DNA of 40,635 nucleotides from Desmonostoc geniculatum HA4340-LM1 (GTDB lineage Bacteria > Cyanobacteriota > Cyanobacteriia > Cyanobacteriales > Nostocaceae), in NCBI GenBank assembly GCA_019359545.1, contig JAHHHB010000064.1, positions 1 to 40,635 of the forward strand. Reading direction: 5' to 3'. The translations under genes were made by a program, and so were the position numbers. Every line of letters begins with the position of its first letter. Within the stretch, counting starts at the first letter, position 1. Shown one piece after another: positions 1 to 8,641 of this stretch. Under the pieces are notes generated by a model that was given only the letters and a program-made list of their open reading frames with translations, had not been told where the DNA came from and ran no database searches.

Positions 1-158
<158 letters not shown>

Positions 159-192
159 TCACTACCTAAGTCAAGTGAAAATTAAATAGAGT

Positions 193-225
193 AAAAAGCG
201 CTCTCCCAAAAGGGGGGCGCTTTTT
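193..225. terminator. Bidirectional intrinsic terminator between psbA and the tauD remnant
   Basis: A G/C-rich stem (AAAAAGCGC with GCGCTTTTT, plus inner C/G pairs around an AAAA loop) is flanked by A and T runs. It follows psbA on the plus strand and lies downstream of the convergent dioxygenase remnant on the minus strand, so it can end both transcripts. Confidence 0.85.
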
Positions 226-278
226 AGTGTCAATCCAAAATCGTAAATCTAAAATCCAAAATTCGTTGACCTTATACC

Positions 279-1151
279 TTATGAAAGTACTGGTTGAGCT
301 TCTATTTTCTGGGCTTTGTTCTTCAAGATGGTTGGTAATTCGCTGCTGAACGCTTCACCTTCAACCACTTGGGAGCGGAAACCATCAACTCCAACTGGAA
401 CGTCGCCAGTGATGGTGGTGCGGTACAGTACACGCTCAACTTCTATATGATCCAGATCCTGAGGGGCTAAATGCGAGGTAGCGCGGTTGTCCCAGAAGGC
501 TATGTCACCATTGTTCCAGCGGAAGCGGGTTGTGTAGGCGGGCTTGGCGATCTGGTTGAAGAACAACTCAAGCAACAGGTCACTCTCTTGTCGTGACACG
601 TCAAGAATGTGTGAGGTGAAGCCAGGGTTAACGAACAACGCACGCTCACCTGTCTCCGGATGAACCCGAACCACAGGATGGATGGAAACCAAAGGATTGG
701 CTGCGATGCGCTGGGCGATCTTGCTGTTGCTGGGCAAATTCAAACGCGCATTAAAGCGATGTTCCGCTTTCAATGTGTCTGCGAGCGCCCGCAACGGTGC
801 TGACAGACCCTCGTAAGCTGCAACCAGATTAGTCCACTGTGTATCGCCACCGATGCTGGGAACGTTAACCGCACGCAAAATTGATGCCGCAGGGGGATTG
901 ACAACAGCTGTCACATCGGTATGCCAGCGGCTCTCGTAGCTGGAACGGCGCAGACCATTGCGTTTTTCGTAGCGGCTGCGGTCAATGGGTAAGATTTGTG
1001 AGAAACCTTCAATTGGCTCATCCTCATGTGGATGTGCGTAGGTCACTTCGCCAAAACGAGATGTGAACGCGATTTGTGCAGCATGGTCCGACTGTTTATA
1101 GTACGTGATTATCTTACGAATTACGTAGCCGTTACTGTAGAGTATTACGAA
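279..1151 (-). pseudogene. TauD/TfdA-family Fe(II)/2-oxoglutarate dioxygenase, 5'-decayed
   Basis: The frame encodes most of a TauD-type alpha-ketoglutarate dioxygenase. Visible are the iron-binding WHTDVT motif (His and Asp), the distal histidine in WDNRATSHLAP, and the 2-oxoglutarate-binding Arg in RVLYRTTITGD. The first ATG-type start gives only 255 residues, against roughly 280-300 for the family. Family-like sequence (AAQIAFTSRFGEVTYAHP) continues upstream of that start in the same frame, but then degenerates and reaches a TGA at 1152-1154 with no good start codon. The N-terminal core strands are therefore lost or scrambled. The active-site residues are intact, which points to recent decay or a truncated acquisition. 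The substrate (taurine, sulfonate or other) cannot be told. Confidence 0.72.
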
Positions 1152-1290
1152 TCAATATTTAAGGGTGCGATCGCCCCAACAAAAAAACCGTTCCGAGAAA
1201 AGCGATGCTTAATACAACACAGTGTGTCCCCAAACAACAGATATCCCGGTGGATAGCCAAGTTATGACGAAAAATGGCAAAACGACTAAA

Positions 1291-1692
1291 TTATTTGAGC
1301 TTTACTCCCCGAACGCAAAGCCGCAACCACAGCCATCCTAACCCACTTCCAATAAAATAATAGGGAAAATCTGCCCAAGTGAAGGCACTACCAATTAACA
1401 TTTTTCCCCACCAAAATGAACGTACCAAATTTAGAAATGGGGGATGCCACAATTGCATAAACTCCAACAAGCAAGTAATTACCAATACCCATAAAGGGAT
1501 TTGCCAAACTGAAGAGTGAGTAGTGATAAATAGAAAGGCGAACAAGCACCAAAATATCTCATAAAAAATTCCTCCTAACTCTTGGTTCAACCACCCAGTA
1601 GAATAGCGATAGTGGCTGTATAAAAGTCCAATGGGGAGAATAATAACCAGAGAAAGAATAGTTCGCCAGCGAATGTTTGTAAGTAGTGACAT
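1291..1692 (-). CDS. DUF2809-like small integral membrane protein
   Basis: This is a protein of 133 residues with about four hydrophobic helices (near residues 11-25, 40-56, 64-80 and 108-126). The pattern GLLYSHYRYSTGWLNQELGG, then FWCLFAFL, CLLEFMQLWHPPFL and WADFPYYFIGSGLGWLWLR is what I know from cyanobacterial DUF2809 proteins. No function is established for the family. The start at 1692 lies only 8 bases from a CRISPR-like repeat at 1701-1736, so the promoter region of the gene overlaps that repeat pair. Confidence 0.75.
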   Translation of the reverse strand: MSLLTNIRWRTILSLVIILPIGLLYSHYRYSTGWLNQELGGIFYEIFWCLFAFLFITTHSSVWQIPLWVLVITCLLEFMQLWHPPFLNLVRSFWWGKMLIGSAFTWADFPYYFIGSGLGWLWLRLCVRGVKLK

Positions 1693-2247
1693 TATTTAGG
1701 GTTTCCAATCAATTATTTCCCCTCCTAAAAAGAGAAATTATTTTTATAGGGCGCAATCTGCTTTCAACAGTATGTTTCCAATCAATTATCTCTCCTCATC
1801 AAAGGAGACCCACCGATTCTAAACCCTGACATGACAAGCTGTCCAGAAGCATACTCAAAAAAAATTGAAGTGATGATGTCACGTTCAAAGGTTCTGGCAA
1901 TTTGGCATCACAACTCTCTGTTTTAGAGTTTAAATGAGATATCAGCAGAACAGAACAACCACAAATCGCCAGTTGTTGACCCAACGCTGTAGGATAACGA
2001 GAGCAGCAAAGCCACAGCGCTCGGTCATCGCTTCACTACAACTGGCCAGTAATCCACTAGAAATCACATAGTAAATGTGGGATGGCGTACTCGGCCACGC
2101 TCAACTTTTGAATTCAGCAATTCTGACTCCTAAATTATGCTGTATAAGCTGAAAAACATCTAAATTGCATAATCGGATTCAAGCAAACTCTTGTGAAGTG
2201 GGTATCTTGCCCGCCCTAATTATGCAAGTTAAATGCAAAACAGCTTA
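1693..2247. other. Intergenic stretch with CRISPR-like relic and one unassigned coding-like patch
   Basis: Apart from the two repeats at 1701-1809, this 555-base stretch holds no gene I can support. A minus-strand open frame (about 1799-2040, no good start) reads like protein in places but matches no family I recognise. It may be the remnant of a lost gene. Confidence 0.4.
1701..1809. CRISPR. Two degenerate CRISPR-like repeats with one 37-bp spacer
   Basis: Two 36-bp units start with GTTTCCAATCAATTAT (1701-1736 and 1774-1809) and are separated by 37 bp, giving a 73-bp period. The second copy ends GGAGAC and can fold through CTCC/GGAG. The first copy is degenerate in its 3' half. Length, period and hairpin are CRISPR-like, but there are only two copies and no cas gene in the window. 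A pair of repeats with the same 73-bp period occurs at 22226-22335. Confidence 0.45.
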
Positions 2248-2405
2248 TTAGAGGATGTCTGAAAACTTTTTGGTGTTGTATTCGAGACTTGTAGATCCCC
2301 CTAAATCCCCCTTAAAAAGGGGGAATTTGATTCCAGTTCCCCCCTTTTTAAGGGAGGCTAGGGGGGATCAAGCGAAATATTGAATACTTCTCAGACATCC
2401 TCTTA
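2248..2405. mobile_element. MITE with GAGGATGTCTGA terminal inverted repeats, flanked by TTA
   Basis: The termini GAGGATGTCTGA (2251-2262) and TCAGACATCCTC (2391-2402) are perfect inverted repeats. TTA stands outside both (2248-2250, 2403-2405), consistent with a 3-bp target duplication. The interior contains a second inverted pair, cccccttaaaaaggggg-like, and no ORF. The right-hand TTA is the complement of the TAA stop codon of the kinase gene at 2403, so the element abuts that stop. Confidence 0.75.
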
Positions 2406-4583
2406 GAGACTTTCAATAATTTTTAGCACTTCTGCTGCTGACTGATATCGTTGAGTAAAATCGAAATGTACCATTTTATTTAAGATAATAACTAACTCGT
2501 TTGTCACCTCAGCTAATTCGCGCCAACTGTGCCAAACCTCTGTATTACCATCAGGTTCAGTTTGGATAATTACTTCACCAGTATTTGTATCTCTGCGAAA
2601 TACTCTTGGGTCTACTCCAGTTAAAGCTTGTATACCCATAATTCCCAATGCATAAATATCGCTGTTTAGTTTTGGCAATCCACTCATTTGCTCAGAAGGT
2701 GCATAACTAGGAGTACCAATTGAAATAGTTTGATTTTCTTGTTGTTGGGGATGAATTTGCTTAACAGCGCCAAAGTCAATTAAAACAATATGCCGATCTG
2801 ATTCTCGTCTAATCAAATTACTAGGCTTGATATCTCGATGAATTACACCATAGCTGTGAACAAAAACAAGCACGTGTAAAACTTCTTTGAGTATCTCCAC
2901 AACTTCAGTTTGTTTGATTCGTGTACCAGAGGTTAGTTCTTTGTCCATAGCGTGCCCCCGGACAAATTCTTGTACTAAAGAAAATTGGCGATTTTCTTCA
3001 AAAAAAGCTAACAGTTGGGGAATTTGTGGATGCTTACCCAAAATTTCTAAAATTTCTGCTTCAGCGTCAAATAAGCGTCTGACAACATTTAAATATTCTG
3101 TATCTTGGCGGGGAGGTCGTAATTGTTTAACTACACATTCTGGGTTACCAGGGCGCTTGATATCCTCAGCCAAATAAGTATTACTAAATCCTCCAGAACC
3201 TAAGCGTTCAGTAATTCTGTAGCGGCTATTTAGTAGAGTACCAACTGCAATTTCTTGCCCGATAGAATCAGCAATTACTGTTGGCGCTTCATTGGAAGCA
3301 TCACCACGTTGCCGTAAAAGAGCTTGTAATTCGATAATTAATTGTTGGTGTTCTTGAACTCGTTGTGTAATTTCTTTTTGCTCTTGCTTGGTTTGATAAG
3401 AGCTATAGGCAAGGACACTCCCGCCAGTAAATACTAACCCCAACATCGGAGGTATTACTGGTAACCATCCAGCTTGAGTAAAGATAATAAAATTACCTCC
3501 AAATAATACCGCCAGGGCTGTTGCTCCTGCCAATCCTAAAGCTAGAGGATGCTGAATTCGCCACACCAATAAGCCACCAACTACCGCCCATCCCCATATC
3601 CACAGAACTTTACCCCACTCAGGGATAAACCAAAACAAAGGCTGTTGGTTAAGAACGACACTGAGAATTTGACTAACACTGTGGGCATGAATTTCAATTC
3701 CTGCCATCTTGCCAGAATTATCTGATTTACCACTAGTAAAGGGCGTATTAAAAATGTCATTTAAACTATTTGCTGTGGAACCAATTAAAACGATGCGGCC
3801 TTTAACCAAATCTGGTTTAACTTGGCCTGCAAGCACTTCTGTAATTGTTACCTGCTGGGCAATTTGATGACCAGAACGGTAGTTAAGCAGGATTTGGTAA
3901 CCGCTGGTATCAGCTTTTTGATACCCGCCAGCATTACTTTGCAGGGGTTTAAATACAGTATTTCGTAATTTTAATTCTTTATTTGGCGTAAATTCTGGTT
4001 GGATGCCACCAACTTCTAAATATTTGAGTGCTAGCTGTAAACTAAAGGAATATGTACTTTGGCAAGGGTCAGATTCCTCTGAACTTGCTAATAATAAATT
4101 GCGGCGAATTGTAGAATCAGTATCTTCTACAACATCACTAAATCCCACTCGCTCTGGTTCAACTCCTTGAGGGGGAGCAGTTCCCGGATTTTTAAAACCA
4201 GAATGTTTGCAGATGGGAATGATAATATCGCTCTGTTGTAGGCGTTGTAGTAGTTTGTCGTGACCAGGCTGCACTGGTAAATCACGAAAAATATCTAGAC
4301 CAATGGCTCGCGGTTCGTATTCCTCAAGTTTGCCCAACAGTCGATCTAGAAGTTCACCAGAAAGCGGCCAAGTCCATTTTTGGAGATCCTTTTCAGTTAA
4401 AGCAACAATCAACAGACGAGAGTCTGGGCCTGGATCGGGGCGTAATTGCATCATTTGGTCGTAGACTCTCATTTCCAGAGGGTCGAAAACCCCTAGTTTT
4501 TGAATGCCTACTAGTAAAACTGTGGCGATCGCACTTGAAAAAATAACTGGCTGTCTCAGTAAACTTTTAAAGTTGGCAAACAT
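2403..4583 (-). CDS. CHASE2 sensor domain-Ser/Thr protein kinase
   Basis: This is a receptor-type kinase of 726 residues. Residues about 13-28 form a first membrane helix. About 30-315 form an extracytoplasmic CHASE2 sensor (KGRIVLIGSTANSLND is typical of its end). Three membrane helices lie at about 325-395, followed by a short helical linker. The kinase domain runs from about 455 to the end: glycine loop LGSGGFSNTY (461-470), catalytic Lys486 in VVKQL, HRDIKPSN (582-589), LIDFGAVK (601-608) and a GTPSYAPSEQ activation segment. All catalytic residues are present, so it should be active. CHASE2 ligands are unknown. The neighbouring FHA protein (4898) would be a natural phosphothreonine reader, but the two genes are 314 bases apart. 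A MITE abuts the stop codon. Confidence 0.93.
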   Translation of the reverse strand: MFANFKSLLRQPVIFSSAIATVLLVGIQKLGVFDPLEMRVYDQMMQLRPDPGPDSRLLIVALTEKDLQKWTWPLSGELLDRLLGKLEEYEPRAIGLDIFRDLPVQPGHDKLLQRLQQSDIIIPICKHSGFKNPGTAPPQGVEPERVGFSDVVEDTDSTIRRNLLLASSEESDPCQSTYSFSLQLALKYLEVGGIQPEFTPNKELKLRNTVFKPLQSNAGGYQKADTSGYQILLNYRSGHQIAQQVTITEVLAGQVKPDLVKGRIVLIGSTANSLNDIFNTPFTSGKSDNSGKMAGIEIHAHSVSQILSVVLNQQPLFWFIPEWGKVLWIWGWAVVGGLLVWRIQHPLALGLAGATALAVLFGGNFIIFTQAGWLPVIPPMLGLVFTGGSVLAYSSYQTKQEQKEITQRVQEHQQLIIELQALLRQRGDASNEAPTVIADSIGQEIAVGTLLNSRYRITERLGSGGFSNTYLAEDIKRPGNPECVVKQLRPPRQDTEYLNVVRRLFDAEAEILEILGKHPQIPQLLAFFEENRQFSLVQEFVRGHAMDKELTSGTRIKQTEVVEILKEVLHVLVFVHSYGVIHRDIKPSNLIRRESDRHIVLIDFGAVKQIHPQQQENQTISIGTPSYAPSEQMSGLPKLNSDIYALGIMGIQALTGVDPRVFRRDTNTGEVIIQTEPDGNTEVWHSWRELAEVTNELVIILNKMVHFDFTQRYQSAAEVLKIIESL

Positions 4584-4897
4584 TTTTTTACATAAGTTTT
4601 ATTTTAAAATATACGTGTTTGTTTATACAAATTTTCATTTTTGAAATTATTCTATGCAATTTGCAACTTTTCAAAAAATAATTTAGGTATTGGTTATTAG
4701 GCAATACGCTTGGGTTAAGGGTTATTGGCGTAGAATATTGGTCTTTCAGACGCGATGAATCGCGTCTCTACATGAGGGTTTTGTAGCTCATTCTGAACAG
4801 TATTGGGTTATTAGGGACTGGGTAAATAAGTCGGCGAGAAAAATTAAACGTATATTTCCCTAGTCCCCAGTCCCCAGTCCCCAGTCCCCATTTAATG
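4584..4897. other. Intergenic region with hairpins and CCCAGTC heptamer repeats
   Basis: No gene is seen. There is a GACGCGAT/ATCGCGTC inverted repeat at about 4749-4768, and tandem CCCCAGT heptamers at 4862-4890 just after the FHA gene's stop. Such repeats are common between Nostocales genes. An A/T-rich tract (4584-4690) upstream of the kinase probably holds its promoter. Confidence 0.5.
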
Positions 4898-6922
4898 CTA
4901 ATCTACAACCTGCTTGAGATAATGCACGATCGCCTCTGCGGTTGGTACATTAGTTGCTAGTAGAACTTGATTAATAGTGCATAATCTCAGCAGTGCTTCT
5001 TCGTTTGCTTGACCAGGCTGGGGTTGTAGCAAATCTCTTAAGAAAATAACTGCTAAAATTTCTCCTGACCCAACCAATGAAGCAATTGTTTGATATCCTC
5101 CAGAAGTTGGGGCGGGGGTTTGTTGACTAATAGTTATACCCGCTTGTTGATGTAAAACTTCGCCAACAGATGGCCAGGTTATTGTAAAGCTCTGTGAGAA
5201 AAATTCCTGATGCTGAGCAACAAATTCAGCAAGTTCTGATTTCTTGCTTTCGTGAGCAATGATTACTATGTTTCTTTCAACGACCATTTGTGGTGGCTCA
5301 CTTAAATTTGTTTCTTCTGAAATTCGATCGGATTCAGTTGCTTCTACTTCTTCTGAAATTCGATTGGATTCAGTTGCTTCTACTTCAGAAACTTCTTCAA
5401 CAGTTTGACTGCTGATTTCAGGAGCTTCACTTTCTACTGGCTCCAAAGATTCAATATCACCTGCATCAGAGACTTCACTTACATTGACTTCTGCGGTAGT
5501 TGTATCACTCAAATCAACGTATTGATTACTGAAAACTTGTGGAAGATTATCATCAGGTGGAGTCAAGACTTCAGGAACTTCGTTGATTGTTTCATCAGTT
5601 TCTACTTCATCAACATCTACGGTATCTTCTGTTGTAACTGGCGTATCTAAATTTACTAATTCGTCGCTAGTTTCCTCTGGAACTTCGCTCGATGTATCTT
5701 GATGTTGACTGTCTACATCACTCACAACTTCAGTTGTTTCTGGCGTCACGTCACTCACAACTCCAGTCGTTTCTGGCGTCACATCACTCACAACTTCATC
5801 AACATCTGGGGTATCTTCTGTTGTAACTGGCGTATCCAAATTTACTGCTTCTTCATGAGTAGCTTGGGGAACAGCACTCTCTTGGGGTACTTGGTTGAAT
5901 ATGTCACGCGGCTGTACGAAGGTGACTTCTGCCTCTAGTGCTGCTTCCAACTCTGCATCGCGCTCCTCAGTCGCTTGAGGAACAAAATTGTCAGGAATAT
6001 CACGAGGCTGGACGTAGGTGACTTCTGCCTCTAGTGCTGCTTCCAATTCTGCATCGCGCTGCTCAACGGTTTGGGGAATGACACTTTCGATCTCACGCCG
6101 TTGTACAAAGGTAGCTTCTGCTGCCAGTGCTGCCTCAAAATCTGTAACCTCGTCGTGAGTGGCTTCTTTTGGCGTACTTTCTTCTTCAGGAATCTCGATG
6201 ACATTTTCAGGTGTGGCTATTGCTTCATCAAGCTCGGCTTCGCTGACTTGTGCAACTTGTACTTCCTCAACATCTGGGGTAACTTCTTCTTCTACAACTA
6301 ATGTACGCAAATCGACAATATCATTACGGACATCGTGTAGAACTTCTGGTGGCTGAACTATGTTTTCAGGGCTGGTGACTTCAACAACTGGGATTTCATC
6401 ATCAGTTTTAGTAGAAGCAACTTCTGAAATTTCGCTAATTTCTGGTGTTTCTACTTCGTTACTAATTGGCGTGATAACTTCGCTGACTACCTCTGGTGCT
6501 GGACTGGCAATACTGGGAGTGCTGACATTTTCAGGCGATCGCGGCCGAGAAAACAGAGAAGGATCTATAATTCTGAAGACGGTCTCTGGTAATTGCTCTG
6601 CTAAAGGAGCGATCGCTTCCATAATCAGAACGTAATCTGCAATTCGGATTACGTCTCCATCATTCAAAATATATGGTCGATCCTTTTCAGCTTGTTTGCC
6701 ATTAACTATTGAGCCATTTCTACTGCCAAGGTCACTAAAGTAGTAAGTACCACCTTTGACAAAAAACTTAGCATGTAGCCGACTGACATCAGGACTTTCC
6801 AAGACTAAATCAGAATCAGGAGAACGACCGACTCTCCATTCTCCCCTTGTTGTAGTGTCTATGGTAAGGTCAACTTCATTGATTTCACTTAAAGTTGGTG
6901 AATAGCTAACTTTTACTTTCAT
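4898..6922 (-). CDS. FHA domain protein with long acidic linker and methylglyoxal-synthase-like C-terminal domain
   Basis: This protein has 674 residues. Residues 1-105 are an FHA phosphothreonine-binding domain (VGRSPDSDLVL, SRLHAKF, DLGSRNGSIVNG). Residues about 110-545 are acidic, Glu/Val/Thr/Ser-rich and probably disordered. They include about three copies of a roughly 32-residue unit (ELEAALEAEVT-YVQPRDI, about 260-340) and shorter repeats such as VVSDVTPETT. Residues about 548-672 resemble methylglyoxal synthase: NIVIIAHESKKSELAEFV, SGGYQTIASLVGSGEILAVI, RDLLQPQP, EALLRLC, LLATNVPTAEAIV. The catalytic Asp of the enzyme's GGDQQ motif is Tyr610 here, the PHDPD histidine is absent and the TGTTG phosphate loop is not conserved, so it is probably a non-catalytic binding fold. 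The ATG overlaps the stop of the upstream DUF6760 gene (ATGA), so it belongs to the tail operon. Confidence 0.85.
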   Translation of the reverse strand: MKVKVSYSPTLSEINEVDLTIDTTTRGEWRVGRSPDSDLVLESPDVSRLHAKFFVKGGTYYFSDLGSRNGSIVNGKQAEKDRPYILNDGDVIRIADYVLIMEAIAPLAEQLPETVFRIIDPSLFSRPRSPENVSTPSIASPAPEVVSEVITPISNEVETPEISEISEVASTKTDDEIPVVEVTSPENIVQPPEVLHDVRNDIVDLRTLVVEEEVTPDVEEVQVAQVSEAELDEAIATPENVIEIPEEESTPKEATHDEVTDFEAALAAEATFVQRREIESVIPQTVEQRDAELEAALEAEVTYVQPRDIPDNFVPQATEERDAELEAALEAEVTFVQPRDIFNQVPQESAVPQATHEEAVNLDTPVTTEDTPDVDEVVSDVTPETTGVVSDVTPETTEVVSDVDSQHQDTSSEVPEETSDELVNLDTPVTTEDTVDVDEVETDETINEVPEVLTPPDDNLPQVFSNQYVDLSDTTTAEVNVSEVSDAGDIESLEPVESEAPEISSQTVEEVSEVEATESNRISEEVEATESDRISEETNLSEPPQMVVERNIVIIAHESKKSELAEFVAQHQEFFSQSFTITWPSVGEVLHQQAGITISQQTPAPTSGGYQTIASLVGSGEILAVIFLRDLLQPQPGQANEEALLRLCTINQVLLATNVPTAEAIVHYLKQVVD

Positions 6923-7122
6923 ATTAATTTTTGGTTAATTTTATTGATTTCGGCTACCCAACGCTGACGGGTAGTATGTTCTAAATTTAAAATATCATTT
7001 TGTGACCAATGAAAATGATAAGCAATAAAAGCTACCTCCTCATATAAACTATCAGAGGGGTAGCTTATGACTCCCCCGCCAGTTCTAGCTCCACTGAAAA
7101 TTGAGTATTGCAATGAGGACAT
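6919..7122 (-). CDS. DUF6760-like small tail-cluster protein
   Basis: This frame has 67 residues. The conserved part is ISYPSDSLYEEVAFIAYHFH, then WSQNDILNLEHTTRQRWVAEI, which I associate with DUF6760 proteins of contractile injection clusters. It overlaps the preceding gene by 58 bases in the -1 frame, and the conserved domain begins exactly where the upstream gene's stop codon lies. The ATG at 7122 has no clear ribosome binding site, so the domain may instead be made as a -1 frameshift extension of the upstream protein. The 3' end overlaps the FHA gene by four bases. Its role is unknown, probably in tail assembly. Confidence 0.7.
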   Translation of the reverse strand: MSSLQYSIFSGARTGGGVISYPSDSLYEEVAFIAYHFHWSQNDILNLEHTTRQRWVAEINKINQKLI

Positions 7123-7448
7123 TGTGCCGGAATGTGTGCATTACCTTGCTGGTTAATTCGATTGTAAAATTCTCGCAGATAGGCAATGTCATGTAGCAGC
7201 AGTCCTTCGAGTAATTCAGGGCTAACAGAGTTCAAACTACCCAAGCGAGTGATAACACGTGCAAGCATTACCAATGCCCCGTAAGTTGGATTTTCTTGAA
7301 CTTTGCGCTCTTGTTGCACCAAAATTTCATCTTTAGCAGTGGCTAAACGCATCACTCCTTGACGATGTACTCGGTTTTCACCATCACTCAACCCTCTAGG
7401 AAGAGTGAAAGCAAATTCAGTGCAGAGATTATCCTTTTTACGGGGCAT
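7065..7448 (-). CDS. Tail-assembly-like protein with zinc-ribbon C-terminus
   Basis: This protein has 127 residues. Residues 9-95 (TEFAFTLPRGL, HRQGVMRLATAKDEI, PTYGALVMLARVITRLGSL, YLREFYNRIN) are paralogous to the next gene upstream (7652-7999). The C-terminus carries one CPHC knuckle (QCPHCNTQFSVELEL), a half zinc ribbon missing in the paralogue. The size, the position between tube genes and downstream factors, and the overlapping -1 frame resemble phage tail assembly chaperones, although I cannot confirm homology. An AATTCAAA tandem repeat lies just upstream of the start. Confidence 0.72.
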   Translation of the reverse strand: MPRKKDNLCTEFAFTLPRGLSDGENRVHRQGVMRLATAKDEILVQQERKVQENPTYGALVMLARVITRLGSLNSVSPELLEGLLLHDIAYLREFYNRINQQGNAHIPAQCPHCNTQFSVELELAGES

Positions 7449-7651
7449 AGGTCGCGTCGCTTCGCTCCGAATTCAAAATTCAAAATTCAAAATTCAAAAT
7501 TACAATTCCCATAAATAAATTTAGGGGCTTGTGTCCTTATTCTTATTCGGTCATTTGGGTATTGTATTAGGCAGCAGAGGGAGTAGCGGCAAAGGGGAGG
7601 ATCTTCTCCTTTGTCTCCCTTGTCTCCTTTGTCCCCCCATCTCCCCATCCC

Positions 7652-7999
7652 TCAATTTTGCAGTACTGGCTCAGAAGAATTGACTACATCTTCTGATGAA
7701 GAAGTTTCGCCTTCCAAGCCATTAATTCGACGATAAAAATCTTGGAGGTAATTTAAATCCTGGGCAAAAAAGTTTTCGACTATTGCAGGACTGACATCAG
7801 ATAAAGCACCCAAATGGGTTATCACGCGCGACAAGATAATAATTGTGGCATAAACTGGATTGGCTTTTACCCTTGGGTCACGTAAGGGTGCAATCTCATC
7901 TATCGCCGTTGATAAGCGCATTACACCTTTGCGGTGAAGGTTGCCTTCAGAGTCTAGATACCCCTTAGGCAATATAAATTCAAACTCTGTGGGAAACAT
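7652..7999 (-). CDS. Tail-assembly-like protein, paralogue of the 7065-7448 gene
   Basis: This protein has 115 residues: FPTEFEFILPKGYLDSEGNL, HRKGVMRLSTAIDEI, VYATIIILSRVITHLGALSD, YLQDFYRRIN. It shares its whole core with the following gene, but its C-terminus is a Ser/Glu-rich tail without cysteines. It starts 11 bases after the second tube gene with AGGAGAAAT as ribosome binding site, so the two are probably co-translated. The family is seen in cyanobacterial and actinobacterial contractile injection clusters; its function is not established. Confidence 0.75.
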   Translation of the reverse strand: MFPTEFEFILPKGYLDSEGNLHRKGVMRLSTAIDEIAPLRDPRVKANPVYATIIILSRVITHLGALSDVSPAIVENFFAQDLNYLQDFYRRINGLEGETSSSEDVVNSSEPVLQN

Positions 8000-8010
8000 A
8001 TTTCTCCTGA

Positions 8011-8484
8011 TTATTGCACGCGTTTAAATTCCTCAAAAGCAATCTCCAACTCTTCAATTTCTACTTCATGACTGTTAGCGTTGACATCAGCAATTTTGTA
8101 ACTAGTAGGCCAAGCACCAGCTAATTCAAATCTAGCTTGTTCTCCAGATGCTTGATCGTAAATAGATAAAGAAATAAATTCACGTTTTTCGGCCCACTTA
8201 CCTGTTTCAACTTCTTCAAACCACTTCCATAAATCTTTAGATTTATTCAAACCTTTACGCAGAGTAATATTACCACTTTTAGCATTGCCAGGAAGTTTAG
8301 TTCTAACGGCTTTACCTTTTGAAGCAGTCCCCCATTTTTGAGAAGTTACTTCACAAATTTCAATTACTTCCTGGGTTCTTTTGAAGCCTTGGCATTCTAA
8401 AAAATAGCCATCGCTATCATTTTTGCCTATGTCTAATCTTAAAAAGAAACGATAATTTGTGAGAAATTCAGGTATTTCAGCCAT
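8011..8484 (-). CDS. Phage tail tube protein (T4 gp19-like), second tube gene
   Basis: This protein has 157 residues with the gp19/Hcp-type tube pattern: FRFFLRLDIG-like opening (YRFFLRLDIGKNDSDGYF), a central basic loop (KGKAVRTKLPGNAKSGNITL), LWKWFEEV, and a C-terminal IEELEIAFEEFKRV strand. Tube proteins stack as hexamers inside the contractile sheath to form the conduit. Two tube paralogues are usual in contractile injection systems; one normally forms the shaft and the other the baseplate-proximal ring, but which is which cannot be told here. Confidence 0.88.
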   Translation of the reverse strand: MAEIPEFLTNYRFFLRLDIGKNDSDGYFLECQGFKRTQEVIEICEVTSQKWGTASKGKAVRTKLPGNAKSGNITLRKGLNKSKDLWKWFEEVETGKWAEKREFISLSIYDQASGEQARFELAGAWPTSYKIADVNANSHEVEIEELEIAFEEFKRVQ

Positions 8485-8641
8485 TATTTTTCACACTATA
8501 AGTTTTAGGAGTCATGAGTCAGGAGTCAGAATTCTGACTCCTGTTTTATTTAGCAGTCAAGGTTGCTGTCAATTGATGATCACAACATACTGCCAAACAT
8601 AGACAGCTAATTTTGAACTTGAAAAAACTAAAAATTTAGTT

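Noticed and set aside
279..1151. TauD remnant as functional partner of the ABC importer at 32-35 kb (taurine use)
   Set aside because: They are 33 kb apart, the dioxygenase is truncated, and the importer is preceded by a guanidine riboswitch.
1799..1984. Minus-strand ORF of 61 codons
   Set aside because: TTG-type start, no ribosome binding site and no recognised family; kept only as a possible remnant in the gap entry.
5405..6635. Several plus-strand ORFs of 65-91 codons inside the FHA gene
   Set aside because: They are opposite-strand readings of the repetitive acidic linker; low-complexity Ser/Thr/Phe content and no start signals.
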